Below are positions 22,187-34,116 of a stretch of DNA of 64,000 nucleotides, in pieces. The translations under genes were made by a program, and so were the position numbers. The stretch is from Galeruca laticollis (Eukaryota; Arthropoda; Insecta; Coleoptera; Chrysomelidae), in NCBI GenBank assembly GCA_963921935.1, contig OY998176.1, positions 139,016,299-139,080,298 of the forward strand, written 5' to 3'. Under the pieces are notes generated by a model. The model did not search any database, was not told the origin of the DNA, and worked only from the letters and a program-made list of their open reading frames with translations. The stretch's first letter is position 1. Each line of letters opens with the position of its first letter.

Positions 22187-25110
22187 CCGTCAAACGGGGT
22201 AATTTCGATCAAAAATCAAGGTATTTTTAGCATAGCACCTAAACGATTCAATTTATTCGAATAAAATTGAAAATGAAGATACCTTGAACATTGAGCCATT
22301 TGATGAAACCATTACAATTTATTTGGCTTTTACCATTCAATTTATATTTTGTCCTAAAGAGTGATCGACTTTTCCCCGCACCTATTCAAAAGGATCGAAA
22401 AATTGACTTCACCTTCTCAACAGGTAAAGTCGATCAACAAATATTGAAAAAAAACATAGAATTCATTTCTTGTTTTATTTGAGGTCGATACATTCAACAA
22501 AAAATAGGAGAATTCCTATTTATTCAGCTTTATTTCACAGCTCTGGGTTGATAAACGTAAAAAACTTCACAAAAACTATATAAATAAAAAGAAAACTTAT
22601 AGAAACATAATATTACGAGTTCAGTCTAAACTTGAATAGATTCAAACAACAAAAAATATAAAAATCTCAGCTGTACAAAAAAAACCTTAAAAATAACTGG
22701 ACAGAAACTCATTCCAGAATATCTTGTACTTCTCCTTGTGAATGAAAGGTTTGCCTTCCGCGTTTTTTCCCTTTCAGTTTGACTTTTCTCTCAATCTGCT
22801 CTAACGTTATTATTGAGAGGTCTGGAATTTGCGGATACACAAAAAAAACGTCTTTTTTTGAGTCTTTCGTGCGCATTGCATTAACAGTTAGTTCTTCGTC
22901 TGAAATAGCTTCAATCCCGGCAATAAAACGTCTGTCCCATCTGTTGGTTTTGAATTTCACCAATACGAAATCACTCACGATAAAAACTTCAGAATTTTGC
23001 ATTTCTGCTAATGTTTCGTTTAAGGTAGAGGGTTCTCCTATTTCATGTTCGTCTGTGAATGACTTCTCTGATTCTACAACCTCTAAATCCGACTCTTTTT
23101 CTGACTCAGTGTCACTTATATTCATATTTTCAGTTTGTCAAAGTTCTTCTTCTGATTCGCTTTCACTTGCATCTCGTCTCTTTCTTCTGGTTTTGATATT
23201 TTATGATGTGCGTTTGGATTCAGTCCGACGTTCCTATGCTCTTTCCTGCAGATACATTGAGTTTTTTTCCTCGTTTCACAGTCTTCGCTGGACCCGTCCG
23301 AAGTTGTTCAAGATGATCTACTATAGCACCTATCCACGATGTTTCATGGGTATTCTCAATTGTTATACGCGGAATTTTCTTTAGAACAGCGTCGGGATTG
23401 AATGGAACGATGCCACGTGCTTTGAACCCTGCAATAGATTTGGCTTCAGATTTGAGACCAAAAGACTCCACAGCCTCCTTTAGAAGCTTTGGAAGAACAG
23501 TTTTGGGTAACACTCCTCTATTTCTCAACTTCCATGTTTCTAGAACCCTTTTCCATGCCGCCTTAAGAGGTCGAAAGTAAGCTACATCCAAAGGTTGTAG
23601 CAGGTGTGTTGAGTTGTGTGGGAGGAGGATAAACCTGATATTGTTATTTTCGCATTCCTGTATTACACTCACAGTGACGTGGCTACTCAAATTATCTCCC
23701 ACTAGAACTTTAACTCCATCTTTCTCTTTGAAATGAGCCAAAATAATAAAATAGAACCAGTCTTCAAATATGGTGGAACCAAACCAACCGCTGAGAGTGC
23801 GATTGTATCTGGCCCCTTCTACACCCCCTTCAGTCCATCCCACATATGAATATTTTGCCTTGGAAACAATATATGGTGGAAGCATTGTGCCGTCTGCTGC
23901 TATCGCAAACATGACAGTGGTGCTAATTTTAGTGCTATCTATGGCTCTATGTGCATGTTTGGTGCCTTTTTTTAAGACGACTTTCACAGCGCCTGGGTCA
24001 TCTAGAAAATTTGTTTCATCATAATTCACAATATTAGAAGGTGGAATATCCTTGATAACATCTTTTAAATTTTTGAAATGATCTTCCACTAACTCGTAGC
24101 TTAACGCTGCTCGAACTTGTTTTGTATTTTCTGCCAGTTTTATGGTAAGATTGGGATTTCGCCCCATAAAACCAATAAACCAGTCTGTTCCAGGTAAGTT
24201 ATCTCTGAACCTTGGTTCTGTCACTCCTCTCTTCGTCAAATAATGCTTAACGATATGTTTGATATCGATAGGCTTCAAGGGAAATCCCTAATTAGCGCAA
24301 ATTTGGAGGCCTTCAGCCAATATTTTTCCTTCCTGCGCATGTAGAGCGGACGGTTTCCCATACTTAAGCTGATATCTTCCGCGGCAAATTGCTCAGCGGC
24401 AGCCCTCATCGTCAATTTTTTTTTGTTTTACCGCCGCCACTGCCCTCTGAAGAAAACTGTCATCATAATTCCTCTTCCCCCGAGGCCCCAACTTCTTCTG
24501 GTAGTGACGAGGCATCTGAAATGGAAAAACAGAATTAATATGGACATATGAAATGATTCTCTGGCCGTACAGGAAAACGCTATATGCTCGGCAACACTGT
24601 ACAGGTTGTTCTTCATACGTGATTTCCCCACACAAATAAACATAACTCAAAATATGACTTAGTAAAATAAAAGGTAAAAATTTATTTTTAAAACTGAAAG
24701 TGATCGAAATTACCCACATCAATGAATTTTTTTTCTAAAATCTCCAGTGGAGCATTGGAAAAATTAAATTACAGTGTTATTTTTGCTTATTCGCATTCAC
24801 GAATAACTATGTTTTCCCGTATATTCACGAATTATTTTCCTCCGTGCATACTTTTAGCTGTGGAATCAATCGTTTTCGCATGTTTGAATTTTAGCCAATT
24901 TTCAACCCTTTATAAACACGTTAACCTACACATACTTACCTTATGTATCACTACACACTCTACACCCGATCACCTCTACTCTCTCACTGAACCAGTGGAC
25001 AGCTGTTGGCGGGATAAAAACGCAAGCGCTTCATTTTACGCGCTATTTTCTTCACAGTGGCGTGCATGATCGACTTTTCCCCACATGGTCGAAATAACCC
25101 CGTTTGACGG
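22187..25110 (-). mobile_element. End-to-end pogo-family DNA transposon, 2.92 kb
   Basis: Terminal inverted repeats of 24 bp are visible: 22187-22210 (CCGTCAAACGGGGTAATTTC start) and 25087-25110, its reverse complement with two mismatches. A TA flanks each end (22185-22186 and 25111-25112), the pogo/Tc1 target duplication. The transposase is on the minus strand (22709-24515). A subterminal motif GATCGACTTTTCCCC occurs inside both ends (near 22364 and 25068) and may be a transposase binding site. The transposase has stops and a frameshift, so this copy is not autonomous. It sits in dispersed repeat A. Confidence 0.92.
22709..24515 (-). pseudogene. Pogo/Tigger-like transposase (DDE_1), nearly full length
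   Basis: The start is the ATG at 24513-24515 (MPRHYQKK), directly after an intron-like acceptor (TTTTCCATTTCAG), so a 5' untranslated intron is likely. An N-terminal psq-type helix-turn-helix follows (NYDDSFLQRAVAAVK), then LAEGLQICAN-GFPLKPIDI and the HTH_Tnp_Tc5 region. The DDE_1 domain has NYDET (first Asp), VLVGDNLSSH (second) and LLQPLDVAYFRPLK (third), all three present. The C-terminus (22709-23125) is an acidic region, then a basic tail (KGKKRGRQTF). Damage: in-frame TGA at 24393-24395, TAG at about 24287, and a frameshift between 23220 and 23125. The catalytic domain itself (23220-24278, 352 codons) is fully open, so this copy died recently or was partly domesticated; decay is the simpler reading. 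Confidence 0.92.
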
Positions 25111-25246
25111 TATCTAAACAATTGTCAAATTTCTTAGAATTTTCAACATTTTTTTCAATATATTGTGGAATTATCTAGAAACAGTAAATCTCCTTTAAAA
25201 CAGTAATATTAGTAGATTCCTCGAAGTAAGGGTCGAGACAGTTAAT
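25111..25246 (-). repeat. Dispersed repeat A, copy 1, part after the pogo insertion
   Basis: Continues repeat A: AATTTCTTAGAATTTTCAA, then ATTGTGGAATTATCTAGAAA, then TCGAAGTAAGGGTCGAGACA (25221-25240). The last word recurs at 42954-42973. The middle part matches the reverse complement of 53482-53560. Confidence 0.75.
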
Positions 25247-25459
25247 ACTGTATGTGATTGGTTCTGTTTAAATTTCGTTCAACTGAAAATGAATTATCAT
25301 TACATCACACCTCAGCAATTTATAAACAATCTACTCGAAATTTTATCATTCATAACATTGAAATGATTATATGATCATAAATTTACCTTGCATTGAAAAG
25401 GTCACATGTCATGATAATTTCCAGAATTCTGGTGATTTTGTATTCCATTTATTCTACTC
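25247..25459. other. Non-coding, nothing recognised
   Basis: A short AT-rich spacer between repeat A and the piggyBac-like element. Confidence 0.4.
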
Positions 25460-25760
25460 TTAACCTCCTGGGTCCTAGTGTCATTTATATATTAGATAAA
25501 AATTAAATCGTCTTGGTAGCGCCATCTTAAAAAATATAAGCAAATTATATGTAGGTACGAAAGGATACAGGTCAGTTTACCTTGTAATGTCGGGTAGCAG
25601 CAAGGAAAACTGTAGTATTATGTTCATACATAAAGCAGTATGAGGACATGGCCGACCGTTCGCGATTTCGCCGAAAGTATTCTTAAGATATATGAAGAAT
25701 CCTATGTTAATTATGAGTTCTCAACCGCTGTAAAAAATAATATGTAATATTTTTGACAAC

Positions 25761-27600
25761 GTGAGAAAGGTTTCATTTCTTGTAGGACTAACTGAAAAGG
25801 ATCTTGAGGAAGCTCTTCACGAATCGGATATTAGTCTTTCCGATGACGACGATCCTGAATTGCCACCAAATTTACAAAATGACGATAGTGAAGACTTTAT
25901 AAGTTCATCAGACACCTCAGAAGACACTGAAGATAATGGTTCAGAATCTGAGTGATCAGTCTCAATCGCTCATAAAACGACCAAGTGGATCTACCACAAA
26001 TAGTCGTGGACGCCTTGGTCGTCATGTTGTAACACGAATAAGGCCTACTACTGTTATTCGTACACAGGCTGTAACTGACGAATGGACAGGTAATTTCAAG
26101 CCAATTGAGAAGCGTCTTCACCAACCAAGATGAGGACTGTTAGGGGTGGACACCAGAAGTCTTTTTTACGCAATACATCAATGAAGAAATGCTGGAAATT
26201 ATGGTAGACGTCACAAATAGGACATACATGGAAAGGAAAGGCCAACCGCTCAGATTGACAATAACGGAGCTAAACATATTTATAGTTGTTCTGTTCGTTA
26301 TTAGCACTATATAACCGCCCAAAATTAAAATGTCTTGGTCGAGAAAGTATGGAGTTCTAATTATCAGAAATACTATGACGCGAGCCCGATTTTCTGTTAT
26401 TAGATCATGTCTAAAAGTCGTTTATGATCCCGAAGTAACTGAGGCAGAAAAAGTGAACAAGATCTGGAAATGTATGCCTCTGTTTAGAAGTATACTAAAG
26501 GGGTGTCATGCTCAAATGAGACCTGATAACATCAGCATTGACGAAATGATTATACCGTTCACTGGACATTGTGGAATTCGTTAGTACTGCCCAGGTAAAC
26601 CAAATCCTGTTGGTATTGAAATTTTTGTTCTTGCCAATCCTAATGGAATAGATTGCGATATGACAGTATATCAGGGCGATTCACATTTTCAGCAGACTTT
26701 CAAGAACAAAAATGTACCTTAGGTCAAGCGGCAATCATCAGTTTATTTGAGACTCTTGTGCCTGGCCATCATCTTTACTTTGATCGTTATTTTACAACGG
26801 TAAAATTTGCCGATGTGTTACTCGGAAAAGGTTTTCACGCAACAGGTACGAGTATGAAGAACAGAATTCCTAAAAATTGTATATTTTCTATGCTAGTGAA
26901 ATAAAGGTACGGGGTGATGGAACCATTGCCATTCTTCGATGATTAGACAACAAACCTGTCACAGTTCTATTGACATTTTATGCGGCCAACAATTCGGATC
27001 AATGCAGGAGATAGTCACAGCGCAAAAAGGAATACGAAATGGTTAGTAGACCAGAAATTATTAAAAATTATAATCAATATATGGGCGGCGTAGACCTTGC
27101 TGACAGACTGTTGGCTGTTTGTCCTTGTCGCTCACGCACCAGAAAGTGGACAGTTAGTTTTATTTCCCACATGTTTGATTTGTCAGTTTGTAATTCATGG
27201 TTTTAATACAAAGACACTCAGAAGCTAAAAATGTACCGGCCAAAAATATTACCCAATTGAAGACTCTCAAGTTATTATTAGGAGAACCGAAAGCAATCTC
27301 TCTCCTTATTCTGAGAGCTGCAGTGAGTACGCAGATTTGGAACCTAAACACAAAAAGGGAAGGGTGGAAATTCAACCAATTCCTGCTGAAGTATTACGTT
27401 ATCATAGGGCTGAACATCTGGTCGATTATGCTGATAAACAAAATAGATGTAAAAAACACAACTGCAAACATACAACGAAAGCATTTAGCATCAAATGCAA
27501 GATATATTTATGCAGCATACAAAAACGAAATTGTTTTCTCCAATTTACCAAGCATCAATGTTTTTTTGCATACTTACGATTTGTACACTTTCATAGTTAA
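25761..27600 (+). pseudogene. PiggyBac-type transposase (DDE_Tnp_1_7) relic
   Basis: The N-terminus is acidic and Ser-rich (SDDDDPELPPN, SSSDTSEDTED), as is usual in PGBD proteins. The catalytic region follows after a frameshift: KGQPLRLTITELNIFIVVLF at 26235, MRPDNISIDEMIIPFTG at 26517 (conserved SIDE block with the first Asp), YCPGKPNPVGIEIFVLANP, then LYFDRYFTTVKFADVLL (FDNFFTS-type block) and NYNQYMGGVDLADRLL (MGGVD block, last catalytic Asp) at 27070. The C-terminal Cys-rich zinc domain is visible at 27430-27560 (RCKKHNCKHTTKAF, IKCKIYLC). Stops at about 26582 and 26902 and several frameshifts kill the gene. Confidence 0.88.
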
Positions 27601-27621
27601 AGTTTACAGTATTCATTTTAA

Positions 27622-27624
<3 letters not shown>

Positions 27625-27678
<54 letters not shown>
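27625..27678. repeat. (TA)n microsatellite
   Basis: About 54 bases of alternating TA just downstream of the piggyBac-like coding region. Confidence 0.95.
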
Positions 27679-27680
<2 letters not shown>

Positions 27681-27902
27681 TAAGATGATAAGGATTTTAT
27701 TGTTCACACTTGTCCCTAATCTTTATAGTAATTCTCAAAATACTGACCCTAAGTCATATATTTATGACATTGAGAAAATGCAGATTTTCCACTGAAAATT
27801 TTTCTCTCCATTTTTTTAGTGTAAGCAACAGTGATTCAAAAGCGAAAACACCCAAAAAGCTAGAATGATCGAAGGAAGATTATTCGGGAATTAGCAGGTT
27901 AA

Positions 27903-29573
27903 TGTTATCAGTTAAAACTTAACGGCATTTCGCGCTAAGGCGGTAAACTAAATCATACTTTCCAAAGTGTTGTTGGTCACCCTGATATTCAACCCTGGCT
28001 TTACCAAACCACCGAAAATTTCGCTTTTCTTTCATCTTATAAATTCTCTCTATCAAAGTGAGTTGTAATTTGAAAAACGAAATTACTATGGAGAGTTTAA
28101 ATTCAGCTGCACTATTTTTCAACAAAACCTCAATGCAAACTAAAACCTATGAGCGGTTAACCGTTTGTGAGTAGCACAAAAACTATTACCGTAACTGTGC
28201 TTTGGAAAAGATTGCGGCTTGTACAATTATTCGACAGAATCCGTTTGTGATCACAATGTTTGATTAAATACTTAAATTCTTTGAAAGGATTCACTGCTGC
28301 TTGCAAAAGTTTGTTTTCTTAATTTTGTTTTAGATTCGTGAAAATAGTTGAAGATAAATTATTTTATCTTGTCACCAAATTATTATTGAAACATTCATTA
28401 TTGACCAGATGTTATACAATTAACTCCAAAATGAAAAAATCTGGATTATCTAAATAATTCAAAATATATGTTTTGTTAGGTGAATGGTTACAGGCCGTTG
28501 GATTAAAAAAAATTCACGATATAGATGACATTTTCAGGGAAAGAAAAATAAAATTTGGTAAATGCAAAAAAAAATTTTTGGTCATAATTGAAATAATAAT
28601 GTGCTGCTTGCTTTTAAAGCTTTTTAGGTATCTGACAGTATTTTCATATGAGTATATTAGACCCTTTGTTCCATTCTGCTTGAAAAATAACGAGCGGCAA
28701 AAAATGTACGAATTAATTCTGATTTAAAAAACATCACATCCAGATTTGCAATAATTTTATCCTGAAAATCTGAATTTTCCATGATTTTTTATTTATTTAT
28801 TTGGTGTCTCGACATAATAACATACTTATTAATATCAGGATGAGATAATACATATATGAAATTACACTAAATGAAAGAATTTAATATCTTTCAAGAAACC
28901 ATTCACTGCAGTACTATTATACATGCATACCATATTTTCAAGATCATCATTCAGATTATGGTAATTCAGAACTGTAGAATAGTGAGGACAGTCTATTAGT
29001 ATTCATCGTAAGAATGGTACTTTGACAGTGGGCACAGTAAGTGTTAGCTTACCAGATTCCATTAGGCGTCCATGCTTTGCACGGGTATATCCAATTCTCA
29101 GTTTTCTCAAAACCAGTTTTCCTTCCCTCTTCGTTAGTAGTAATATGCTGAAATTTAATGTGCGCTGAATTTATGACAACTTGCGTAACACACCAATTTA
29201 TTTCTGATGGATCTTTTAAAGAAGGTTTCAACCTTCATATACATTGGAAATTTCCTGCTATGCGATTTTCAATAGAAAATTTTAGCGAAATATATAAATG
29301 TGAAGCGAAATAGTTATGAAGCAATTAATATCACAACAATATAAGAAGTGCCGCTTCTACATCGGTAGATATATACGTTGTTGTTCGTTGGAATACTTAT
29401 TGCTGTATATGGGGAGGGGGGGAGGGGGTGAAGCACCAACCCGGCGCAACTCAGGTGACGTATAGATGGGTATCACTTGTCGGAAGCGTCATCTTAGCAA
29501 AAAACAAAAACAGCTGCAAGAGTAACCGGGAAAGCCACTGGTTACGCAGCAGATAAGTTATTAATGGTGGTAA
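27903..29573. other. No gene confidently recognised
   Basis: AT-rich up to about 29390, then a G-rich run (29410-29430). Apart from a possible short THAP-like exon (28479-28562) nothing is supportable. A TTTATTTATTTATTTGG run at about 28787 may be a repeat end. Confidence 0.4.
28479..28562 (+). other. Possible THAP-like exon fragment
   Basis: After TTTTGTTAG (acceptor-like) the reading is GEWLQAVGLKKIHDIDDIF then RERKIKFGK. This resembles the middle of a THAP zinc finger (W-x-AIGL ... iC-x2-HF), but the Cys and His ligands are not in this piece. It could be a remnant exon or chance. Low certainty. Confidence 0.2.
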
Positions 29574-29899
29574 TAGTGCTCAAAGACTACCCTAGGGTCA
29601 TCCTGAAAGTAGAGCAGCTCCCCCACCTTGGAATACACTCTGCTGTGAGAGTTGTGCCAGAGCAAGGAGAAGTGATCTACTCTGTCCTAACAGGGGTATT
29701 TTCCCCATAACTTCTCAGGCTTACATTTCCGATGTGGAATGGTCCTGCCAGACTCTGGGTCCCAAGTATCGGTACACTGACTCATGAGGTCAGCACCGAA
29801 ATTAAACTCTTGGGAAGGACCCGTATTGGTAAATCAAAGTGGAGACGACATCTCAAAGCCGGTCTACGTAACGGTGTTCTTTCCAAGAATCCATGATAT
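29574..29899 (+). pseudogene. Unidentified coding-like relic
   Basis: One frame stays open for about 108 codons apart from a single TAA near 29710. It reads LKDYPRVILKVEQLPHLG, VRVVPEQGEVIYSVLTG, then MWNGPARLWVPSIGTLTHEV, IKLLGRTRIGKSKWRRHL and AGLRNGVLSKNP before a TGA. Codon third positions are far richer in GC than the flanks, which argues for former coding. I do not recognise the family. Its closeness to family B (30084 on) suggests both may belong to one unrecognised element. Confidence 0.4.
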
Positions 29900-30083
29900 G
29901 AAATTGGAGAAGATCCTCCAACTTGTCGAGGCTCAGAACTCCAGTGAGGCTTGAAAGATCCTGAACCATAAAAAAGATGGATTGAGATCGATTGCTTATT
30001 TGAGGAGGCCCGGGGGTCGAGGGTCTCACTCTAGATTAAGAAACTTGCTCGAACTAAGGGGAAGTTATTGCCACGGTGGTCGA

Positions 30084-30144
30084 GAAACATCCTATTGCTG
30101 TTCGACCTAACTGACATAGGACAACTCAGAAGGAAAAGAAGGAT
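30084..30144 (+). repeat. Dispersed repeat B, copy 1, left part
   Basis: CATCCTATTGCTGTTCGACC and ACATAGGACAACTCAGAAGG match 42325-42380. The copy is interrupted at 30145 by the EnSpm-like element and resumes at 36842. Confidence 0.85.
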
Positions 30145-30157
30145 CCCAGCAAACACA

Positions 30158-31451
30158 GAACAATGGTACATTGAAAAAAAGATGCTAAGCAGCCAACTCA
30201 AAAGCAATGGCAAAGTGCTGACAAAACATAAATGGCAAAGCGCAAAAAACGCGCCGAACAAAGCGCTTTTAAAGCGTTGGCCAATCATGCATCTTTCACA
30301 GCGTTATTTTAGCGTGTTTTTGGTGTTATTAATCCATCACCAGCATTGCGCAGAACGTACGCCATAAAAGATGTTGGTTTTACATTGTTTTAAGGCCAGG
30401 CTTTGCCTCGCCTCCTCCGAAAATTGGAAATATTTTTTTTTATTTTCTTGCACAATATTTAAGAAACCCAATTATCTAATGGTGTGCAGCACCTGAGGTT
30501 GATAATGTAACAGTCTAAGCAGCACGTCATTTAATAATTTCTTTCTCAAATATGTAGAAAAATTATTATATATTTTCACATTTTGCCAAATAATAATAAT
30601 TGCGTCCATAGACATTAAAGAAATAAGGTATATAGTCAACAGGTTTGTAGACTTCAGCCTTTTTTATTTTTCAATAATACACATAACATTTATTTACAAA
30701 ACAATAAACAAAACATAAATATACTTCATAAATAAAAACCGAGACATATATAATATAAAACCAAATGATTAACACTAGGGCCTTCTAAAAACTACCAAGC
30801 CCACCACCTCACCTCATTTGTGAGATAATGTTTCACAGTTCGCCTACTACTGCAAGAGTAAATGGGATTAGACGGCTGGCCCGATAGATTTTAGAAGACC
30901 CTTTTAACAGTCCAGTAGTCAATTCTTAAAAACAAACAAATCTAATAACTACAGGGTTATTCATTATAAATTACCACCCTTTATCATCATTGTTATTGTA
31001 TATACAAAAAAAAGTTAGATAAAATGTGTGTGGCTAAACTGAATTTTGCTAACATGGCATAAAAAACACAGCGGTATGCAGACTTCTCAGAGTACAACAT
31101 ACAATAGTATTTTTTTTTAAATAGGATACCCTTTATATTGTTAAATTTTTGAAACCACCTTTTCTCCTGATTTAAAAAATATACCATACTTCACTTGTTT
31201 ACCTCATTAAACATCAAATGTATTAGTTAAAGACAGAAAATGACTACTTTTAAGTTTTATAGGATTTACAATACTTGTATCATATGGTACATTTTTGAAA
31301 TCAGGAAAAAAATCATTACAAAAATTTAATAATACTACAGGGTATCCCATTTAAAAACATTTTAGTGTATGCGATAATAATGATGATAAAAGGTAGGTAA
31401 TTTATAATTAATAACCAATAACTTTGTGCCAAATAAAATAAACAGAAAATA
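30158..31451. other. EnSpm-like element, non-coding 3' part
   Basis: Subterminal repeats up to about 30360, then AT-rich sequence without a domain. The open frame at 30993-31187 (minus) has no family features. Confidence 0.45.
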
Positions 31452-34014
31452 TCATTTTCTTCTTTCGGACCTTCCCCCATGCCTGTCTATAGAACCTCTT
31501 AACCATAACTGTATTTGCTTTTCAATGTCTCTCTGAGTGAAGCCACTGCATAAAGGATTTTTCCAAACACACTCTAAAATTTGAATATGCATGAACCACA
31601 GAAAGTAAAATAAAAAATAAATATTATACCTAATATTAATTTCACCACATTCTCAAACTTTCTTAAAGCTGGTTTTTCATTTCTTCCTGTCCAATTGAGT
31701 TTTCTAGCAAAGACATGGCTGAACATTTTCACCAAAATTCTCCTCGTTGTATCTCCTCCATCTTTACCACCTACCAGTTCTAACATACTAACCTGAAAAT
31801 GATATCTTTGTTAGTAGTCACAAATTAGATCTAAAAATATTGAGTACCAGATACATTATATGATATTTTCTTGAAAACGAACCAGTTTTTCACATGGAGG
31901 TTTCATATCCCCCTCACCGCAAATATCTCTACCCCTATGCACGTCTATCTTCACTCTTTGAATGTTACTTACTATTTTGGTAAATTCTTCAACATCGTTT
32001 AATTTCTGTTCCAGTTGCACCAGCTCTTCTTCTGTGGATAGTGGACATATATTGATATCTGCATGTATTACCATATCAGTTGGATGAAGTTGTTGGAGAA
32101 TATTTATTAGATAGTCCATTTTCTCATTATTTTTTTCAACTTTAGTTAGTATCTGCTTCATTACATCTGAAATTATGGAGTATATTATTTCCTTGATTAT
32201 AAATTAAGAGAGTAAATCACAGAGTTTAAGAAAAAGCATTGAAAAATAAATAAAAAATATCCTTTTTTAAGTTTACACTGAAAAGGCCATTGGCCAAAGT
32301 CCTCTGTCCTGTGGAAAATTATACAATGTAAGATTATTATTCACAATTTAAATATCTTATTGAAAGAATAATATTATAAACAATAATGCTGGTTGAAACA
32401 GTTTACTAGGTGTAAAATCTATTTTCAAACAGTTTAAGCAGCTGTGTACCCACATATACTCAAGTGAATTAAAATTATAAGGAGGGTTTCTACTAGTTTG
32501 CCTATTCAGAATATGGAATGTAAAAAGAGCAAAGAAGTAACACACAGCACATACTATTTCTTGCTAACAACTGTTCTTCTAACTTGGTCAGTTCCTCAAG
32601 GCAGTCCCATAAAGTTTTATTTGGAAACGAGAATCTTTAAAAATTATCTGGTGATATGATCATGACAAGAGGTTGTAAAATATTGAGATTGTGAATTGTG
32701 AGGTCTTTTGATGAATTTTGCAGTGAGTTTTTGGAGTCTTTCGAGATATGGGAATGATATTGTTTAAGGGATATAGTAAGAGGTTAGAAGGGTTATGTAA
32801 AAGATGTCTGATTTTGGTAATTGTTCACCATGCACTTCTTCTACTTCGACATTATATTTTACTTAATTTCTCACATTTAATAATAAAGGATGTCCATGTT
32901 CCAGGACCGGCAGACAAATACAGTTACATATAAATTTTGGATGCAGTTGCTGTAGAAATTTCTTTGTGATTATAAGTTAGTGAATGGTGGTATTTGGCTT
33001 GGGCTCCTAAATTTGATTTAGGGATTTAGGTTGCAAATTAAAAATTAATTTGTAGTCAAATATGGCTACGGTCAAAAAGCAATGATATTCATTTTAAAAA
33101 AATATGTTTGGTGTAGTCACCACTTTCTGAACATAGAAATATTTTAAAATCAAAATCTTGTGCTACCCTGTAAAAATTAAACAAAACTATGTAAATAATA
33201 ATAATAATTTACCTTACCTGTTACTACTTTATCTGTCGTAAATGTAAGATGGGAACATGAGGAACTAGGTTGTTTTTCATTTGCTTTATCTGTTACATTT
33301 GAAGTTGGAACAAAATATGTTGCAGCATCTACAGAAGCCGGAGTATATCTGACACTTGCCAAAGGCTTTTGGTTTTTGGGATGAATTTTTGGCAATTCTT
33401 CATGTTCGTCTGAGGATGAACCAGATACGTATTGTGATAAGTGAACTGGCTTCTGTCTACGTTTTTTATTCAATTCATCTTCAGTAGTATACACATCTGA
33501 AGTGTACTCAATTTCACCAAGTTTTTTTCGTGCCTTTTCATAATTTTCTACAAATTAATATTGTGTTAGGTATTTTTTGTTATGATAATAATGGAGAGTA
33601 AGTTCAGATAGCTATTTATGCGACCAGATAAGAGATGCCTAATTTTGTGTAACACATGAAATTTTTTCGGAACAAATGCTAATATTGGAACAACAAAATA
33701 AAAGTTGTACGTTTAAAAATATATAAGTACATTCACCACTTTCTTATTTATAAAATTAGTGTACCTAGTGTCTATAAAATAATTCAGTTATTACCTGATT
33801 CATATTTTATATGGATTCTACAATATGAACTATTTTCAGGACCTACACAAGTATGGTTCTTTGAGGCTTTAATTCTAGTAGAATCGTTTTTATAATTAGG
33901 CCATAAGCAGAAAATATTGTGTTCGTCCTCCTTTACTACCCACTTGCTAGAAATTATTCCACATGGGAAAGTTCCGTCCTCTGCCTCCTCATCAGGAAAT
34001 TCAACTATAAAATA
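31452..34014 (-). CDS. DUF4806-type accessory protein of the EnSpm-like element, multi-exon
   Basis: Five exons can be traced on the minus strand by splice sites: about 33796-34014, 33219-33547, 31866-32166, 31631-31791 and 31452-31571. Phases agree across the introns at 33548-33795, 32167-33218 and 31572-31630. The first exon reads YFIVEFPDEEAEDGTFPCGI, then SSKWVVKEDEHN and FCLWPNYKN, the N-terminal block common in these proteins. The fourth and fifth read MLELVGGKDGGDTTRRILVK, FARKLNWTGRNEKPALRKF and FTQRDIEKQIQLWLRGSIDR, the DUF4806 pattern. The third exon is a predicted coiled coil. A TAA near 31856, where exon 3 should end, may mean a pseudogene. The start codon lies in an upstream exon I could not place. 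Role unknown; it is known only as a companion gene of animal EnSpm elements. Confidence 0.65.
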
Positions 34015-34116
34015 TCTAGAAATTTAAAATTACATAAGTTATTTAAAAAAAGCATGGCAAAAGTTGGTTCTATTTTATTTACACTAAAATCTAACATATA
34101 TATTAAAGTTCATAAA

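Larger units (their letters stand above)
25460..27902 (+). mobile_element. PiggyBac-like DNA transposon relic, 2.44 kb
   Basis: TTAA at 25460-25463 and at 27899-27902 bracket the element, the hallmark target of piggyBac. The inner ends are CCTCCTGGGTCC on the left and, reverse-complemented, CCTGCTAATTCC on the right; they agree at 8 of 12 positions, so the terminal repeats have decayed or were always short. The transposase relic lies between them on the plus strand, and a (TA)n run has grown at its 3' side. Confidence 0.75.

Noticed and set aside
22779..23384. 201-codon Ser-rich plus-strand frame
   Set aside because: Antisense shadow of the pogo transposase C-terminus; its composition reflects the acidic region on the other strand.
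27197..27688. 163-codon plus-strand open frame
   Set aside because: It overlaps the piggyBac relic in a wrong frame and its end is only the (TA)n repeat read as alternating Tyr and Ile.
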